A stretch of DNA of 64,000 bases. Origin: Algoriphagus alkaliphilus (GTDB lineage: Bacteria; Bacteroidota; Bacteroidia; Cytophagales; Cyclobacteriaceae). The notes below the pieces were generated by a model. The model was not told the DNA's origin. It did no database searches and was given only the letters and a program-made list of their open reading frames with translations. Position 1 is the first letter of the stretch; each line of letters begins with the position of its first letter. Location: NCBI RefSeq assembly GCF_900103735.1, contig NZ_FMXE01000027.1, forward strand, positions 1 to 64,000, in the 5' to 3' direction. Positions 1-9,053 of the stretch are shown one piece after another. Made by a program: the position numbers and the translations under genes.

Positions 1-1345
1 GCTTTAAATGAGACTTTGTTGTTACGACACAATAAATCTCAGTGCAACATACAAAACTATCAGGTCATCCGATAATCAGTCAGTTACTTTCTTTTATTCC
101 TCGGGAGATTGTCGACCAAGCTTCGGACACTTTTCAATCAGACCGCTATTATAAGACCATGGACACTTGGAAACAGCTGGTGTTCATGCTTTATGGGGTA
201 GTTTCCAAAGTCCATTCGCTCAACAGCTTATGTAAGTGCCTGTTGTTTTTGGGGCAGAAACTTAGCTACCTAGGTATCACTACTCTTCCTGCGAGCAGTA
301 CCCTTTCGGATGCCAACCGCAAGCGTCCCAATGAGGTGTTCGGCTACATCTACTACCTACTTTTGGCCTATTATCGTTCGGAGATTTCGGACAGTTACCT
401 CAGCTTGCCCATCAACGGAGAGGTATCTCCCGATCGGATAAAACTGTTTGACTCCAGTACGGTTACCTTGTTTACCGATGTATTCAAAGGAGCGGGAAGG
501 AACCCCATGAACGGCAAGAAAAAGGGAGGGCTGAAGGTTCATGCCCTGCTTCCGCTGGACAATATGGTGCCTGAACTGATCTGGCTTACACCGGCCAGCA
601 GCAATGACAAAGATTTCCTCGGACAGCTGAAGGTAGAACAGGGAGCCATTTACGTGTTTGACAAGGGCTATGTGAACTATGCGGTTTATAAAAAATGGAC
701 AGAGATTGGTGCCTTTTACGTGACTAGGCTTAATGAAAATGCTACCTATGAAGTGGTCAGCCAAATCCGAACCGACATCCACGACTTCCTTTCCGGAGGC
801 ACTATTCTGGATCAGCTGGTTGAGCTAAAAACTGATCAGGGGCCAATGAAGGCTAGATTGGTCACTTACAAAGATCCATTGACAGGCAAAGTGTTCCGCT
901 TTCTAAGCAACCTGTTTGACTTTCAGTCCCACACGATTGTGTTATTGTACAAAAACCGCTGGGAGATCGAGCCGTTCTTTAAGCGGATCAAGCAAAACTT
1001 CGAACTGGGCTATTTTTTCTCGGACAGCCGGGAAGGGATCAAATCACAGGTATGGATGGTTTTGATTGCCAATCTGATATTCACGGTGATTCACAAGAGG
1101 ATCAAAGAAGCGGAGCAGTTCACCACCTTAGTGTCCATGGCAAGGGCTAACTTGATATCCTATGTCTGCTTCCAAACCATATTAAAAACCAACTACCTGG
1201 CAGCAGAAGAACGAAATCTGGAAATAGTGCAATTAGATATCTTTAAAAGTGAGCAGGAGAGTGTTTTGAGAAAGAAAGAAAAATCACCCTAAATAGCCTG
1301 TAAACGCCTTATTTTTCACCTTCAAAAATTTACTCGGATGACAGT
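1..1345 (+). mobile_element. IS4-family insertion sequence (left end outside or at window edge)
   Basis: The element is defined by its single transposase gene. The left terminal inverted repeat was not found in the 41 bases before the gene, so the left end probably lies before the window. The right end is placed near 1345 only by inference: the sequence ACTCGGATGACAG at about 1333 follows the gene and looks like an end. No target duplication can be checked because one side is missing. Confidence 0.45.
42..1292 (+). CDS. IS4-family DDE transposase
   Basis: Catalyses cut-and-paste movement of the insertion sequence. The 416-residue protein has the N-terminal region typical of the DUF4372 group of IS4 transposases (HPIISQLLSFIP near the start) followed by a DDE core. 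The diagnostic Y-(2)-R-(3)-E-(6)-K signature is seen exactly in YKNRWEIEPFFKRIK near residue 310, and DSSTVTLF near residue 140 carries the first catalytic Asp. The start is GTG at 42; an in-frame TAA at 33 rules out a much longer protein, and the next in-frame ATG would remove the conserved N-terminus. The reading frame is intact, so the element may still be active. Confidence 0.93.
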   Translation: MQHTKLSGHPIISQLLSFIPREIVDQASDTFQSDRYYKTMDTWKQLVFMLYGVVSKVHSLNSLCKCLLFLGQKLSYLGITTLPASSTLSDANRKRPNEVFGYIYYLLLAYYRSEISDSYLSLPINGEVSPDRIKLFDSSTVTLFTDVFKGAGRNPMNGKKKGGLKVHALLPLDNMVPELIWLTPASSNDKDFLGQLKVEQGAIYVFDKGYVNYAVYKKWTEIGAFYVTRLNENATYEVVSQIRTDIHDFLSGGTILDQLVELKTDQGPMKARLVTYKDPLTGKVFRFLSNLFDFQSHTIVLLYKNRWEIEPFFKRIKQNFELGYFFSDSREGIKSQVWMVLIANLIFTVIHKRIKEAEQFTTLVSMARANLISYVCFQTILKTNYLAAEERNLEIVQLDIFKSEQESVLRKKEKSP

Positions 1346-1427
1346 AGTTGTTTAATATAATCTCTTGTAGTGTAGTCTTTTACGAGGATGGGTTCTGGAA
1401 TTATTGCATTGAACTTTAATTTCGGAT

Positions 1428-2879
1428 TCAATACCCTACATTCAAAGGAGGAGGTCCATCAGGAACAATTCCTTTGTAGACATAATCTCCTTTTTTGGCT
1501 TTGAATTCCGCTTTGATTTCGTTTCGGAGGGTTTCGTTTTGGTAGAGATCGACCATGGTCATGGCAAGTGCTTTGGCCGCGTAACCCATCCCTTTGTGCC
1601 CGATGGACATTCCTCCTGAGGCTACCACCGCCCAGGAATGCCAAGGGGTGCCGTTTGGTGCCGTGGTCGCGGTCATACGAATCGTGGGTACTACCCAGCT
1701 CACATCACCCACATCGGTACTTCCTCCCATGCTGTGTTCCAATGTCTCTTCCAGTGGTTTGATGACTGATACCAGCCCGATCTGAGGCTTTCCGGTAGCT
1801 TCCTGAATCTTTTTGGCGAAAGATTGCTCTTCCTCGGTGTAGGTGATTGGCCCAAGTGCTTCCAGATTGGTTTGCATGGCAACTGATCCGCTACGGTTTA
1901 CCAAAATCTCGTGGACGCCAGAGACCAAAGTTACCTTGTGGCTGACATTGGCCAAAATTGCTGCCCCTTCTGCCATTTTCTCCACCTGCTTCCAGACGGG
2001 CATTAAGCCTTCTCGGCTGGTATCTCTCACCCGTACCCAAAGTCTGCTATAGTCCGGAACCACATTGACTACCTGACCTCCGTCCTGAATGTGGTAGTGC
2101 ATTCTCACGGTTGGTTTGACGTGTTCGCGGAAGTAGTTGATTCCGTTGGTATAAAGTTCCAATGCATCAGAGGCAGAACGACCATTCCATGGATCAGCTG
2201 AAGCATGAGCGGCTTGACCGTTGAATTCTACTATAAAATCAACCAAAGCCAGACCTTTTTGAACGTCGGTTTTGGTTTGATCCTCAGGATGCCAATCCAT
2301 CATGATATCTACATCGTCCATCAGTCCAGCCCGAAGCATCCAGAGTTTCCCAAAGAACTTTTCCTCAGCAGGAGTTCCATAGAATCGGATGGTCCCTTTA
2401 ATTTTTCCCTCGGCGATGAGATCCTTGATCGCTCCTGCGGCACTGAGTGAAGCCACACCAAATAGGTTGTGACCGCAACCGTGCCCGGGGGCATCTTCAT
2501 GAAGTGGGCTTTTGAAAGGAACTTTGTTCTGTGAAAGACCGGGAAGTCCGTCAAACTCTCCCATAATGCCGATGATGGGGCTACCCGAGCCGTATTCTGC
2601 CACGAATGCCGTTGGGATTTCCCCTACGCCACGAGTCACCTTGAATCCGAGTTCTTCGGCATAGGCAGAAAGTGCCGCCGCTGATTTGAATTCCTGAAAA
2701 GCGATTTCTTCGAAAGCCCAAATTTGATCGCTAAGCTCAGTCATTGCAGCAAATCGGGATTCGATGGTGAGCTGGACAGTTTGCTTTAAGGGATTAGGCT
2801 TTGGAGTATTTTTTTGGGCAAAAAGTGGAGAAGTAGCGCTGATAAATGCCACAGCTATTACTAAATAGCGTTTTTTCAT
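1428..2879 (-). CDS. Exported M20-family amidohydrolase (AbgB-like)
   Basis: Predicted metal-dependent amidohydrolase of peptidase family M20, closest in layout to the p-aminobenzoyl-glutamate hydrolase AbgB group; the true substrate is unknown. An N-terminal signal peptide ends near residue 21 (ATSPLFAQ), so the enzyme is probably periplasmic. Metal-site motifs seen are GHGCGHNLFG (132-141), the catalytic Glu pair in TPAEEKFF (169-176) and DWHPED (195-200). The dimerisation-domain stretch beginning HASADPWNG follows. Length (483 residues) suits AbgB-like proteins. It stands alone, convergent with the IS transposase, with no neighbouring folate or peptide genes to suggest a substrate. Confidence 0.88.
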   Translation of the reverse strand: MKKRYLVIAVAFISATSPLFAQKNTPKPNPLKQTVQLTIESRFAAMTELSDQIWAFEEIAFQEFKSAAALSAYAEELGFKVTRGVGEIPTAFVAEYGSGSPIIGIMGEFDGLPGLSQNKVPFKSPLHEDAPGHGCGHNLFGVASLSAAGAIKDLIAEGKIKGTIRFYGTPAEEKFFGKLWMLRAGLMDDVDIMMDWHPEDQTKTDVQKGLALVDFIVEFNGQAAHASADPWNGRSASDALELYTNGINYFREHVKPTVRMHYHIQDGGQVVNVVPDYSRLWVRVRDTSREGLMPVWKQVEKMAEGAAILANVSHKVTLVSGVHEILVNRSGSVAMQTNLEALGPITYTEEEQSFAKKIQEATGKPQIGLVSVIKPLEETLEHSMGGSTDVGDVSWVVPTIRMTATTAPNGTPWHSWAVVASGGMSIGHKGMGYAAKALAMTMVDLYQNETLRNEIKAEFKAKKGDYVYKGIVPDGPPPLNVGY

Positions 2880-3063
2880 GATGATTGGTGGTCTTGTAAG
2901 GTTTTATAGGGATAAGATAAGCATGGATTTGGAATCTGAGAAAGTTTTCTGCCCGTCATGGAGTCATTCTTTTAGAAATGAAGGTGGATAGTCATTGGAA
3001 TAGCTATTTTTACAGCTGAATGAATGTCAAAGCTCAGGTAATTATAAACCGTGAATCCAGATC

Positions 3064-3771
3064 ATGAACTTCCATTATTTACCCGATTTTTCAGAAATGA
3101 GCAGAAAGGGTTTCGAGCTAGTCAAAGCTGAAATCGACAAAAAACCCGATTTGCTTTTCTGCGTCGCAAGTGGTGGATCACCTTCCGGACTTTATTCCGA
3201 AATGAAAACTTTTCAAGATCAAAATCCCGATTTCTTTTCTAAACTCAGGGTAGTGAAATTGGACGAATGGGGAGGTTTGGAGGTAGGGTCCACATTTACT
3301 TCGGAGCATGATGTGCAGACTAGGTTTATCCAGCCATTGGGGATTTCCAAAGATCGGTATTTGACCTTTGACCCATTTTCAGCAGATCCTGATGAAGAAT
3401 GCAAGCGGATGAAGGGTGAGTTACGGCTATCAGAAATTGACATTTGCATCCTTGGAATAGGAGTAAACGGTCATATTGCGCTAAACGAACCAGCAGAAAT
3501 CCTGCAATCGGGTTTCCATATTGCGCAGTTGGCCGAAAGCACATTGAATAATGGGATGATTAAATCACTAAAGCAGTCGCCGACTTTTGGGATGACTATG
3601 GGAGTGGGGGAGATATTGAGGTCTAAAAAAATTCTTCTTTTTATCTCGGGATCGGGAAAGAAAGCCGCTTTTGAGAAATTGTTGAACGAGGAAGTGAGTA
3701 CCCAATGTCCGGCATCACTGCTTTGGCTTCATCCGAATGCGGACGTATTGGTGGACAAGCGTGTGATTTAA
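3064..3771 (+). CDS. Galactosamine-6-phosphate isomerase-like (NagB/AgaI family)
   Basis: A 235-residue member of the glucosamine/galactosamine-6-phosphate isomerase family, cytosolic, expected to deaminate and isomerise an amino-sugar 6-phosphate. Family marks are KLDEWGGL (about 60-67) and the active-site segment GIGVNGHIALNEPA (about 137-150). The position usually Asp in NagB (DGH) is Asn here (NGH), as in the AgaI-type galactosamine enzymes, and the C-terminal PASLLWLHPNADV also matches that subgroup. I therefore favour AgaI-like over NagB. It is monocistronic, with no aga or nag genes beside it, so the substrate stays an inference. ATG at 3064 begins immediately before the conserved region. 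Confidence 0.78.
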   Translation: MNFHYLPDFSEMSRKGFELVKAEIDKKPDLLFCVASGGSPSGLYSEMKTFQDQNPDFFSKLRVVKLDEWGGLEVGSTFTSEHDVQTRFIQPLGISKDRYLTFDPFSADPDEECKRMKGELRLSEIDICILGIGVNGHIALNEPAEILQSGFHIAQLAESTLNNGMIKSLKQSPTFGMTMGVGEILRSKKILLFISGSGKKAAFEKLLNEEVSTQCPASLLWLHPNADVLVDKRVI

Positions 3772-3956
3772 AAATTTTGTTGTTGCTGTAAGATATTTTG
3801 CCAGAAAGAAATGCAAATCAATAGACTTGAGCCAATAATGTCGTCAAAATCGATCCAAAATCAGTAAGCGCGAGGATTTTTCCTTCATTTTGAAAAATTA
3901 TTTCTTTGAAATTGAACCAGATAAGGGATGGGTTCCAAAAATATTCAAACCATATA

Positions 3957-3986
3957 TTGCATGGAAAGAGCAAATACCTACCTTTG
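3957..3986 (+). promoter_or_regulatory. Bacteroidota-type promoter of tRNA-Asp
   Basis: TTG at 3957-3959 and TACCTTTG at 3979-3986 are 19 bases apart, matching the Bacteroidota sigma-A consensus TTG-N19-TAnnTTTG. The tRNA begins 29 bases downstream. Confidence 0.8.
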
Positions 3987-4015
3987 CATCACTTCAAACG
4001 AGAAGGACAAAAAAC

Positions 4016-4089
4016 GGAGTGGTAGTTCAGCTGGTTAGAATGCCTGCCTGTCACGCAGGAGGTCGCGGGTTCGAGTCCCGTCCATTCCG
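4016..4089 (+). tRNA. tRNA-Asp (GTC)
   Basis: A full cloverleaf is visible. The acceptor stem GGAGTGG pairs with CCATTCC (one G-U). The anticodon stem CCTGC (4043-4047) pairs with GCAGG around the loop CTGTCAC, giving anticodon GTC at 4050-4052. The T arm contains GGTTCGAGTCC and the discriminator base is G at 4089. CCA is not encoded. It is transcribed alone, from a canonical promoter and into a strong terminator. Confidence 0.97.
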
Positions 4090-4216
4090 CTTATAGCCTC
4101 AGAGAAATCTGGGGCTTTTTTGTTTTTGGCAGTTCTTGGTTTTGTGTCCTCCCGATTCTCGGGACAGGCTGTCCATTCCGCTTATAGCCTCAGCGTAATC
4201 TGGGGCTTTTTTTGTT
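4080..4216 (+). repeat. Duplicated tRNA-Asp 3' end plus terminator (91-bp spacing)
   Basis: The stretch from GTCCATTCCGC through the terminator T-run occurs at 4080-4125 and again at 4171-4216, differing at only a few bases in the hairpin loop. The second copy has no cloverleaf before it; instead there is CCCGATTCTCGGGA (4151-4164), a short palindrome. It is either the remains of a second tandem tRNA-Asp or the scar of an integration or excision at the tRNA 3' end. The rest of the 4217-4544 stretch holds nothing recognised. Confidence 0.8.
4093..4125 (+). terminator. Terminator of tRNA-Asp
   Basis: AGCCTCAG pairs with CTGGGGCT around a six-base loop and is followed by a T-rich run (TTTTTTG TTTTT). 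A second, nearly identical copy lies at 4186-4216. Confidence 0.85.
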
Positions 4217-4544
4217 TTAATCTATTGCCAGAATGGAGTTTTCCGGTTTCAAAGGCGATAGGTCCATTTGATAACACTGCTCCGGTTTTGGGACTTTTAT
4301 GTGTTTTCGAAGTCTTGTTTGAAAATGATCGATTAATTTCTTACTGACTTTTTAAATTATGTTTTATTCTCCTAATACCTAGCGCATCCTTTTATTAATA
4401 CCAATTTGGCACTGTTTGGAATTGTTTAATACAATTAGTATTCAATTATTTATGTCGAAAAAACACGTTTTGAAAAAGGCTTGCAGAATTAAGGTTAAGG
4501 GTCATATTTATATTTTCACTCTCCATTTCCAAGGATCTATTTTA

Positions 4545-4573
4545 TTGAGCATTGAGAGATATCCTTATCTTTG
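4545..4573 (+). promoter_or_regulatory. Promoter of accA
   Basis: TTG at 4545-4547 and TATCTTTG at 4566-4573 match TTG-N18/19-TAnnTTTG. The -7 element ends 21 bases before the accA ATG at 4595, which implies a very short leader and supports that start over the upstream TTG at 4571. Confidence 0.75.
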
Positions 4574-4594
4574 CTTCTTCCAAAATTCACCAAA

Positions 4595-5542
4595 ATGGTA
4601 TTAGAATTCGAGAAACCCATTGCTGATTTAGAGCAAAAACTTCAAGAGATGAAAGACCTCGCAAAGGGTCGGAACATTGATTTAAGCAGCGATATTGAGT
4701 CTTTAGAGGAGAAAATTCTTGCTTTGAAAAAAGAGACTTTTGAAAATCTCACCCGCTGGCAACGAGTACAACTATCCAGGCATGCTGATAGGCCCTACGC
4801 CTTGGATTACATCTACGAAATCACGAATGAATTCATCGAGCTTCATGGCGATCGAAGTGTAAAAGATGACAAAGCCATGATTGGCGGTTTAGGTGATATT
4901 GACGGACGCACAGTGATGTTTATCGGTCAGCAAAAAGGCCGAAACACCAAACAGCGACAAGAACGCAATTTTGGAATGGCAAACCCGGAAGGTTACCGCA
5001 AAGCACTTCGCCTGATGAAAATTGCAGAGAAATTCGGAAAGCCAATCGTCACTTTGATCGATACTCCAGGCGCATTTCCGGGTCTGGAAGCCGAAGAAAG
5101 AGGTCAGGGCGAAGCTATCGCAAGAAACCTGAAGGAAATGTTTATGCTCAAAGTCCCTGTGATATGTATCATCATTGGTGAAGGTGCTTCAGGTGGCGCT
5201 TTGGGTATAGCAATCGGAGATAAAGTTTTCATGTTGGAAAACACTTGGTATTCAGTGATTTCACCTGAATCCTGTTCTTCCATTCTTTGGAGATCATGGG
5301 ATTATAAGGAACAAGCAGCCGAAGCACTGAAGCTCACAGCAAAAGATATGAAAGGCAATGGTTTGATCGATGACATCATTCCTGAACCACTTGGTGGTGC
5401 ACATAGAGATATGAAATGGATGGGCAAAACCATTAAAGAGGCAATACTGCATTCTTTGAAAGAGTTGGACAAACAAAAGCCTGAAAAACGAATTGAAAAC
5501 CGCATTGACAAGTTTTGTGCAATGGGTGTGGTGGTTGAGTAA
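4595..5542 (+). CDS. accA: Acetyl-CoA carboxylase carboxyltransferase subunit alpha
   Basis: Alpha subunit of the carboxyltransferase half of acetyl-CoA carboxylase, which makes malonyl-CoA for fatty acid synthesis together with AccD (not in this window). The protein begins MVLEFEKPI, the family's usual N-terminus, and has a helical N-terminal section, a crotonase-like core with [21 protein letters not shown]-type sequence near residue 165, and [15 protein letters not shown] near 203. At 315 residues it is the normal size. I chose ATG 4595 rather than TTG 4571 because the promoter's -7 element overlaps the TTG. A Rho-independent terminator follows at 5632. Confidence 0.97.
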   Translation: MVLEFEKPIADLEQKLQEMKDLAKGRNIDLSSDIESLEEKILALKKETFENLTRWQRVQLSRHADRPYALDYIYEITNEFIELHGDRSVKDDKAMIGGLGDIDGRTVMFIGQQKGRNTKQRQERNFGMANPEGYRKALRLMKIAEKFGKPIVTLIDTPGAFPGLEAEERGQGEAIARNLKEMFMLKVPVICIIIGEGASGGALGIAIGDKVFMLENTWYSVISPESCSSILWRSWDYKEQAAEALKLTAKDMKGNGLIDDIIPEPLGGAHRDMKWMGKTIKEAILHSLKELDKQKPEKRIENRIDKFCAMGVVVE

Positions 5543-5631
5543 TGATTAGATGCTTCGCCTACGCTCAGCTCAAGAATTTGAAATCCAGATAGCTATCAGG
5601 AGATTGCAGAAACGTAAGAACTTTAAATAAA

Positions 5632-5680
5632 CCAAAAAGCAATCTATCCACCCTGGGAAAGGTTGCTTTTGGCTTTTTAA
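5632..5680 (+). terminator. Terminator downstream of accA
   Basis: CCAAAAAGCAATC pairs with GGTTGCTTTTGG (one bulged A, one G-T) around a loop and is followed by CTTTTTAA. It separates accA from the next gene. Confidence 0.7.
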
Positions 5681-5696
5681 CCCAAAACAAACCCAA

Positions 5697-6536
5697 ATGG
5701 AATTATACACTGTCAATACCGGGTTTTTCAAGTTGGATGGCGGTGCTATGTTTGGTGTCGTTCCCAAATCGCTTTGGTCTCGCACCAATCCTGCCGACGA
5801 GAACAACCTTTGCTCTTGGGCGATGAGAAGTCTGTTGGCCGTTGAAGGAGACCGAATCGTACTGATAGACAATGGTATCGGCGACAAGCAAGATGCAAAA
5901 TTTTTCTCCCACTATTTCCTTCATGGAGATGACACCTTAAAAGGAAGTCTCCATCAGCTTGGGGTTAATTTTCATCAGATTACCGATAATTTTTTAACAC
6001 ACCTGCACTTTGACCATTGCGGTGGTGGTGTCAGCTATGGTTCACATGGTCAATACGAAATGACTTTTCCAAGGGCGACCTATTGGTCTAATGCGGATCA
6101 CTGGGAATGGGCCACTATGCCCAATCCAAGGGAAAAGGCCTCTTTCTTGACAGAAAACATACTTCCGCTACAGGAATTGGGTCAATTGCAATTTTTGGAT
6201 CTAGGTCAAAAAAGTCTCTTTCCGGGATTTGACTTCATTACGGTAGATGGGCATACCGACAAGCAGATGCTTCCAAGAATTCAGTACAAAGGCAAAACTG
6301 TAGTTTTTGTGGCTGATTTGCTGCCTTCAGTAGGACATATCCCTTTAGCTTATGTCATGGGATATGATACAAGGCCTTTGATTACCATGAGTGAAAAGCA
6401 GGTGTTTTTGGAAGAAGCTGCGAAGGAAGGGTACATTTTGTTTTTGGAGCACGATCCCGTTAATGAATGCTGTACCGTGAAAATGACGGATCGGGGAGTT
6501 CGTTTGGACCAAACTTTCAGACTCGATGAAATCTAA
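5697..6536 (+). CDS. Metallo-beta-lactamase-fold hydrolase
   Basis: A 279-residue MBL-fold protein, probably cytosolic (no signal peptide). The zinc-binding signature HLHFDH is at 102-107, followed by further expected ligands in DGHTDKQM (about 183-190), VADLLPS (about 204) and LEHDP (about 251). The overall layout, with the helix insert WEWATMPNPREKASF, resembles quorum-quenching lactonase/AHL-lactonase-like and related hydrolases, but the substrate cannot be read from sequence. Its stop overlaps the start of the patatin gene by 11 bases, so the two are probably translationally coupled. Confidence 0.85.
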   Translation: MELYTVNTGFFKLDGGAMFGVVPKSLWSRTNPADENNLCSWAMRSLLAVEGDRIVLIDNGIGDKQDAKFFSHYFLHGDDTLKGSLHQLGVNFHQITDNFLTHLHFDHCGGGVSYGSHGQYEMTFPRATYWSNADHWEWATMPNPREKASFLTENILPLQELGQLQFLDLGQKSLFPGFDFITVDGHTDKQMLPRIQYKGKTVVFVADLLPSVGHIPLAYVMGYDTRPLITMSEKQVFLEEAAKEGYILFLEHDPVNECCTVKMTDRGVRLDQTFRLDEI

Positions 6537-7329
6537 AATCAAAGTTGGTATTGCTTTATCCGGAGGAGGAGTTCGGGGAATCTCGCATTTAGGTGTATTA
6601 AGAGCGCTGAATGAAGTCGGTATTGTGCCGGCGAAAATTTCCGGAACCTCCGCAGGAGCTATAGTCGGGGCGATGTATTGTCAAGGTTATCAGCCAGAAG
6701 AGATACTCAGGATTATTGTAGAGACGAATTATTTCAAATTTATGCGTCCTGCAATATCCTGGAACGGGATTTTGAAAATGGAAAGTATAGGTTCGCTGTA
6801 TAAGACCTACCTTCCTCACAATGACTTTGCCCAACTCAAAACTCCACTTGCAGTAGCAACTACTGATATTCAAAAAGGCAAGGTGGTATATTTCGATGAG
6901 GGAGAATTGATCAAGCCGATCATGGCTTCCAGCAGCATTCCGGGGATGTTTGAACCCATTAAGATTGACAACAAATTTCTTGTCGATGGAGGCGTGCTAA
7001 ACAACCTCCCGGTTGAGCCATTGGAGGGGATTTGTGATTATGTCATCGGAGTCAACTGCAATCATCTTCCAGAAGAAAGCAATATCAGCAACATGAAAAA
7101 ATTGATCGAACGTGCGGTGATCATGTCTATGAATTATAATGTGTACAGCCGCAAAGCAAAGTGTGATTTCTTTATAGAAGCACCGGGACTTGGTAAATAT
7201 GGAGTTTTTGACATCAAAAAAGCTCCCGAACTCTTCCAGGCGGGATACGACCAAACCATGCGGGTGATTCAGGAAAACCCGAGTTTATTAGAATTGGCAA
7301 AATCCAGTGCTAAACAGTTATCAGTATGA
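6526..7329 (+). CDS. Patatin-like phospholipase (RssA type)
   Basis: Serine lipid acyl hydrolase with a Ser-Asp dyad. Seen are the oxyanion glycine motif GGGVRG (13-18), the nucleophile elbow GTSAG (40-44, Ser42) and the catalytic DGG (about 153-155, in FLVDGGVLNN). No signal peptide or barrel, so it acts in the cytosol or on the inner face of the membrane. The 267-residue size suits the bacterial RssA/YchK group. It overlaps the MBL-fold gene before it and the acyltransferase gene after it (by four bases), so the trio forms a small lipid-handling operon: one enzyme that cuts acyl chains beside one that may add them. Confidence 0.93.
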   Translation: MKSKIKVGIALSGGGVRGISHLGVLRALNEVGIVPAKISGTSAGAIVGAMYCQGYQPEEILRIIVETNYFKFMRPAISWNGILKMESIGSLYKTYLPHNDFAQLKTPLAVATTDIQKGKVVYFDEGELIKPIMASSSIPGMFEPIKIDNKFLVDGGVLNNLPVEPLEGICDYVIGVNCNHLPEESNISNMKKLIERAVIMSMNYNVYSRKAKCDFFIEAPGLGKYGVFDIKKAPELFQAGYDQTMRVIQENPSLLELAKSSAKQLSV

Positions 7330-7886
7330 TGAAGGCAATTTCCAGATTCGTTTTTTGGATTTCAGGTTGGTCCTTGAATAATCAATGGCCTGATGGACTG
7401 AAAAAAGCGGTTTTAATCGCTATTCCACATACGTCCAATTGGGATATTCTCTATGCCCGTGCCGCTTTTTTTCTGATGGATATTCCAGTCCGCTTCACCA
7501 TAAAAAAAGAAGTGATGGTTGGTCCTTTGGGATGGTTGTTGCGAGGCTTGGGAGCTATTGCCATTGATAGAAAACGAGTACCTGGTGGCAGGAAACAAAC
7601 CTACACAGAGGCGATGGTTAACATGCTGAATGCTCGTGATGAATTGGTGGTGATGGTGACTCCTGAAGGAACACGGAGTGCTGTAAAAAAATGGAAATCA
7701 GGTTTCTATCACATCGCACTTGGAGCAAATGTTCCGATTGTAGTAGGGTATTTGGATTACAAAAAGAAGGAAGCCGGGATTGGCCCCTGTATTTATCCTA
7801 CCGGCGATATGGATGGCCAAATTGAAGAATTAAAGGCATTCGGTCGAACCGTCACAGGAAGGCATCCGGAAAAAGGAATTATTTGA
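7326..7886 (+). CDS. PlsC-like acyltransferase (1-acylglycerol-3-phosphate type)
   Basis: Membrane-associated acyltransferase family member, 186 residues. The HX4D catalytic motif is HTSNWD (35-40) and the acceptor-binding motif TPEGTRS lies near residue 116. It belongs to the short group often labelled glycerol acyltransferase rather than to the longer PlsC proper, so its acceptor (lysophosphatidate, ornithine lipid or another) is unknown. Start ATG at 7326 overlaps the patatin stop; ATG at 7329 is an equal alternative. A strong terminator follows at once. Confidence 0.88.
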   Translation: MMKAISRFVFWISGWSLNNQWPDGLKKAVLIAIPHTSNWDILYARAAFFLMDIPVRFTIKKEVMVGPLGWLLRGLGAIAIDRKRVPGGRKQTYTEAMVNMLNARDELVVMVTPEGTRSAVKKWKSGFYHIALGANVPIVVGYLDYKKKEAGIGPCIYPTGDMDGQIEELKAFGRTVTGRHPEKGII

Positions 7887-7908
7887 TTTTTGGTTTTCAG
7901 ATTACATA

Positions 7909-7958
7909 AAGAGTGCTGGATTTATGAAGGGTAATTCATCAATCCAGCCCTCTTTTTT
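7909..7958 (+). terminator. Terminator between acyltransferase gene and trpS
   Basis: GCTGGATT pairs with AATCCAGC and ATGAA with TTCAT inside it (7915-7948), followed by a run of seven T. It ends the patatin/acyltransferase operon and may also stop transcription from trpS. Confidence 0.85.
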
Positions 7959-8008
7959 TATTTATTTTGAACACGAAATAATAATCACATCATTGCTCAA
8001 AATGTCTT

Positions 8009-8983
8009 TTACCTGAATCCAAGCTTTTCTCTGACTCGGTTTAAAAGCTCAAAAGCGACTGTTTTTGCTTTTTCTTCACCTGCCGAGAGTCTTTTTTCGA
8101 TTTCAGCGGGATTGTTCATGAAGAAATTAAAGGTCTCTCGCTCTTTAGTATACTTACTTAGGATCAATTCCATAAATTCCTTTTTGGCATGACCATAGCC
8201 ATAGTTACCGCCCAGATAATTGGCCCGCATCTGTTCTGTCTGACCCTTGTCTGCCAAAAGACTGTATAGCCTGAATACATTGCAGGTATCCGAATCTTTG
8301 GGTTCTTCGAGCGGCGTGCTGTCAGTGACGATGCTGTTGACGTTCTTTTTCAATTCCTTTTCAGTCAGAAAAATGTCGATGTAATTATTGTAAGACTTAC
8401 TCATTTTTTGACCGTCAGTTCCGGGAATGATCATCACCTCTTCACTGATTCTGGCCTCGGGGATTACCAGGATTTCTTCCTCCATGATCCGGTTGAAAGT
8501 AGTTGCGATGTCCCGGGTCATCTCCAGGTGTTGAAGCTGATCCTTTCCCACCGGAACCAGATTAGCGGAATAGAGCAAAATATCGGCAGCCATCAATACC
8601 GGATAGGTGAAGAGGCCGGCATTTACATCGGCAAGCCGTGAAGCTTTATCTTTGAAGCTATGTGCATTGGCAAGCATTGGATATGGCGCAAAGCAGTTGA
8701 GATACCAGGTGAGTTCAGTTACTTCCGGAATATGAGATTGGCGATAAAAAGTCGTTTTTTCTATATCTAATCCAAAAGCCAACCAAGCAGCAGCCACCGC
8801 CATTGTGTTTTGTTTACGCAGGTTTCCGTCTTTGCTGGAAGTAAGTGAGTGAAAGTCTGCAATAAAAATAAAGGCTTCTTCTTTATTCTGATTGATCAAT
8901 TCGATTGCAGGAACTATTGCTCCTAAAATGTTGCCCAAATGTGGGCGTCCGGAGCTTTGAATGCCAGTAAGAACTCTTGCCAT
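8009..8983 (-). CDS. trpS: Tryptophan--tRNA ligase
   Basis: Class I aminoacyl-tRNA synthetase that charges tRNA-Trp, cytosolic. The HIGH-type signature is GRPHLGNILG (13-22) and the KMSKS loop appears exactly as KMSKS near residues 193-197. At 324 residues it is the usual bacterial length. It begins with ATG at 8983 and is divergent from the DUF1573 gene, with only 70 bases between the two starts, so their promoters must overlap or lie very close. Confidence 0.97.
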   Translation of the reverse strand: MARVLTGIQSSGRPHLGNILGAIVPAIELINQNKEEAFIFIADFHSLTSSKDGNLRKQNTMAVAAAWLAFGLDIEKTTFYRQSHIPEVTELTWYLNCFAPYPMLANAHSFKDKASRLADVNAGLFTYPVLMAADILLYSANLVPVGKDQLQHLEMTRDIATTFNRIMEEEILVIPEARISEEVMIIPGTDGQKMSKSYNNYIDIFLTEKELKKNVNSIVTDSTPLEEPKDSDTCNVFRLYSLLADKGQTEQMRANYLGGNYGYGHAKKEFMELILSKYTKERETFNFFMNNPAEIEKRLSAGEEKAKTVAFELLNRVREKLGFR

Positions 8984-9053
8984 TTGCTTTATTTTGGCGC
9001 AAATTAAGCAAATTGAGCTATAATTGAGGCGAAATTATGCGTTAATTGCAGTT

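Noticed and set aside
3890-4096. Open frame across tRNA-Asp
   Set aside because: It reads through the tRNA promoter and the tRNA itself.
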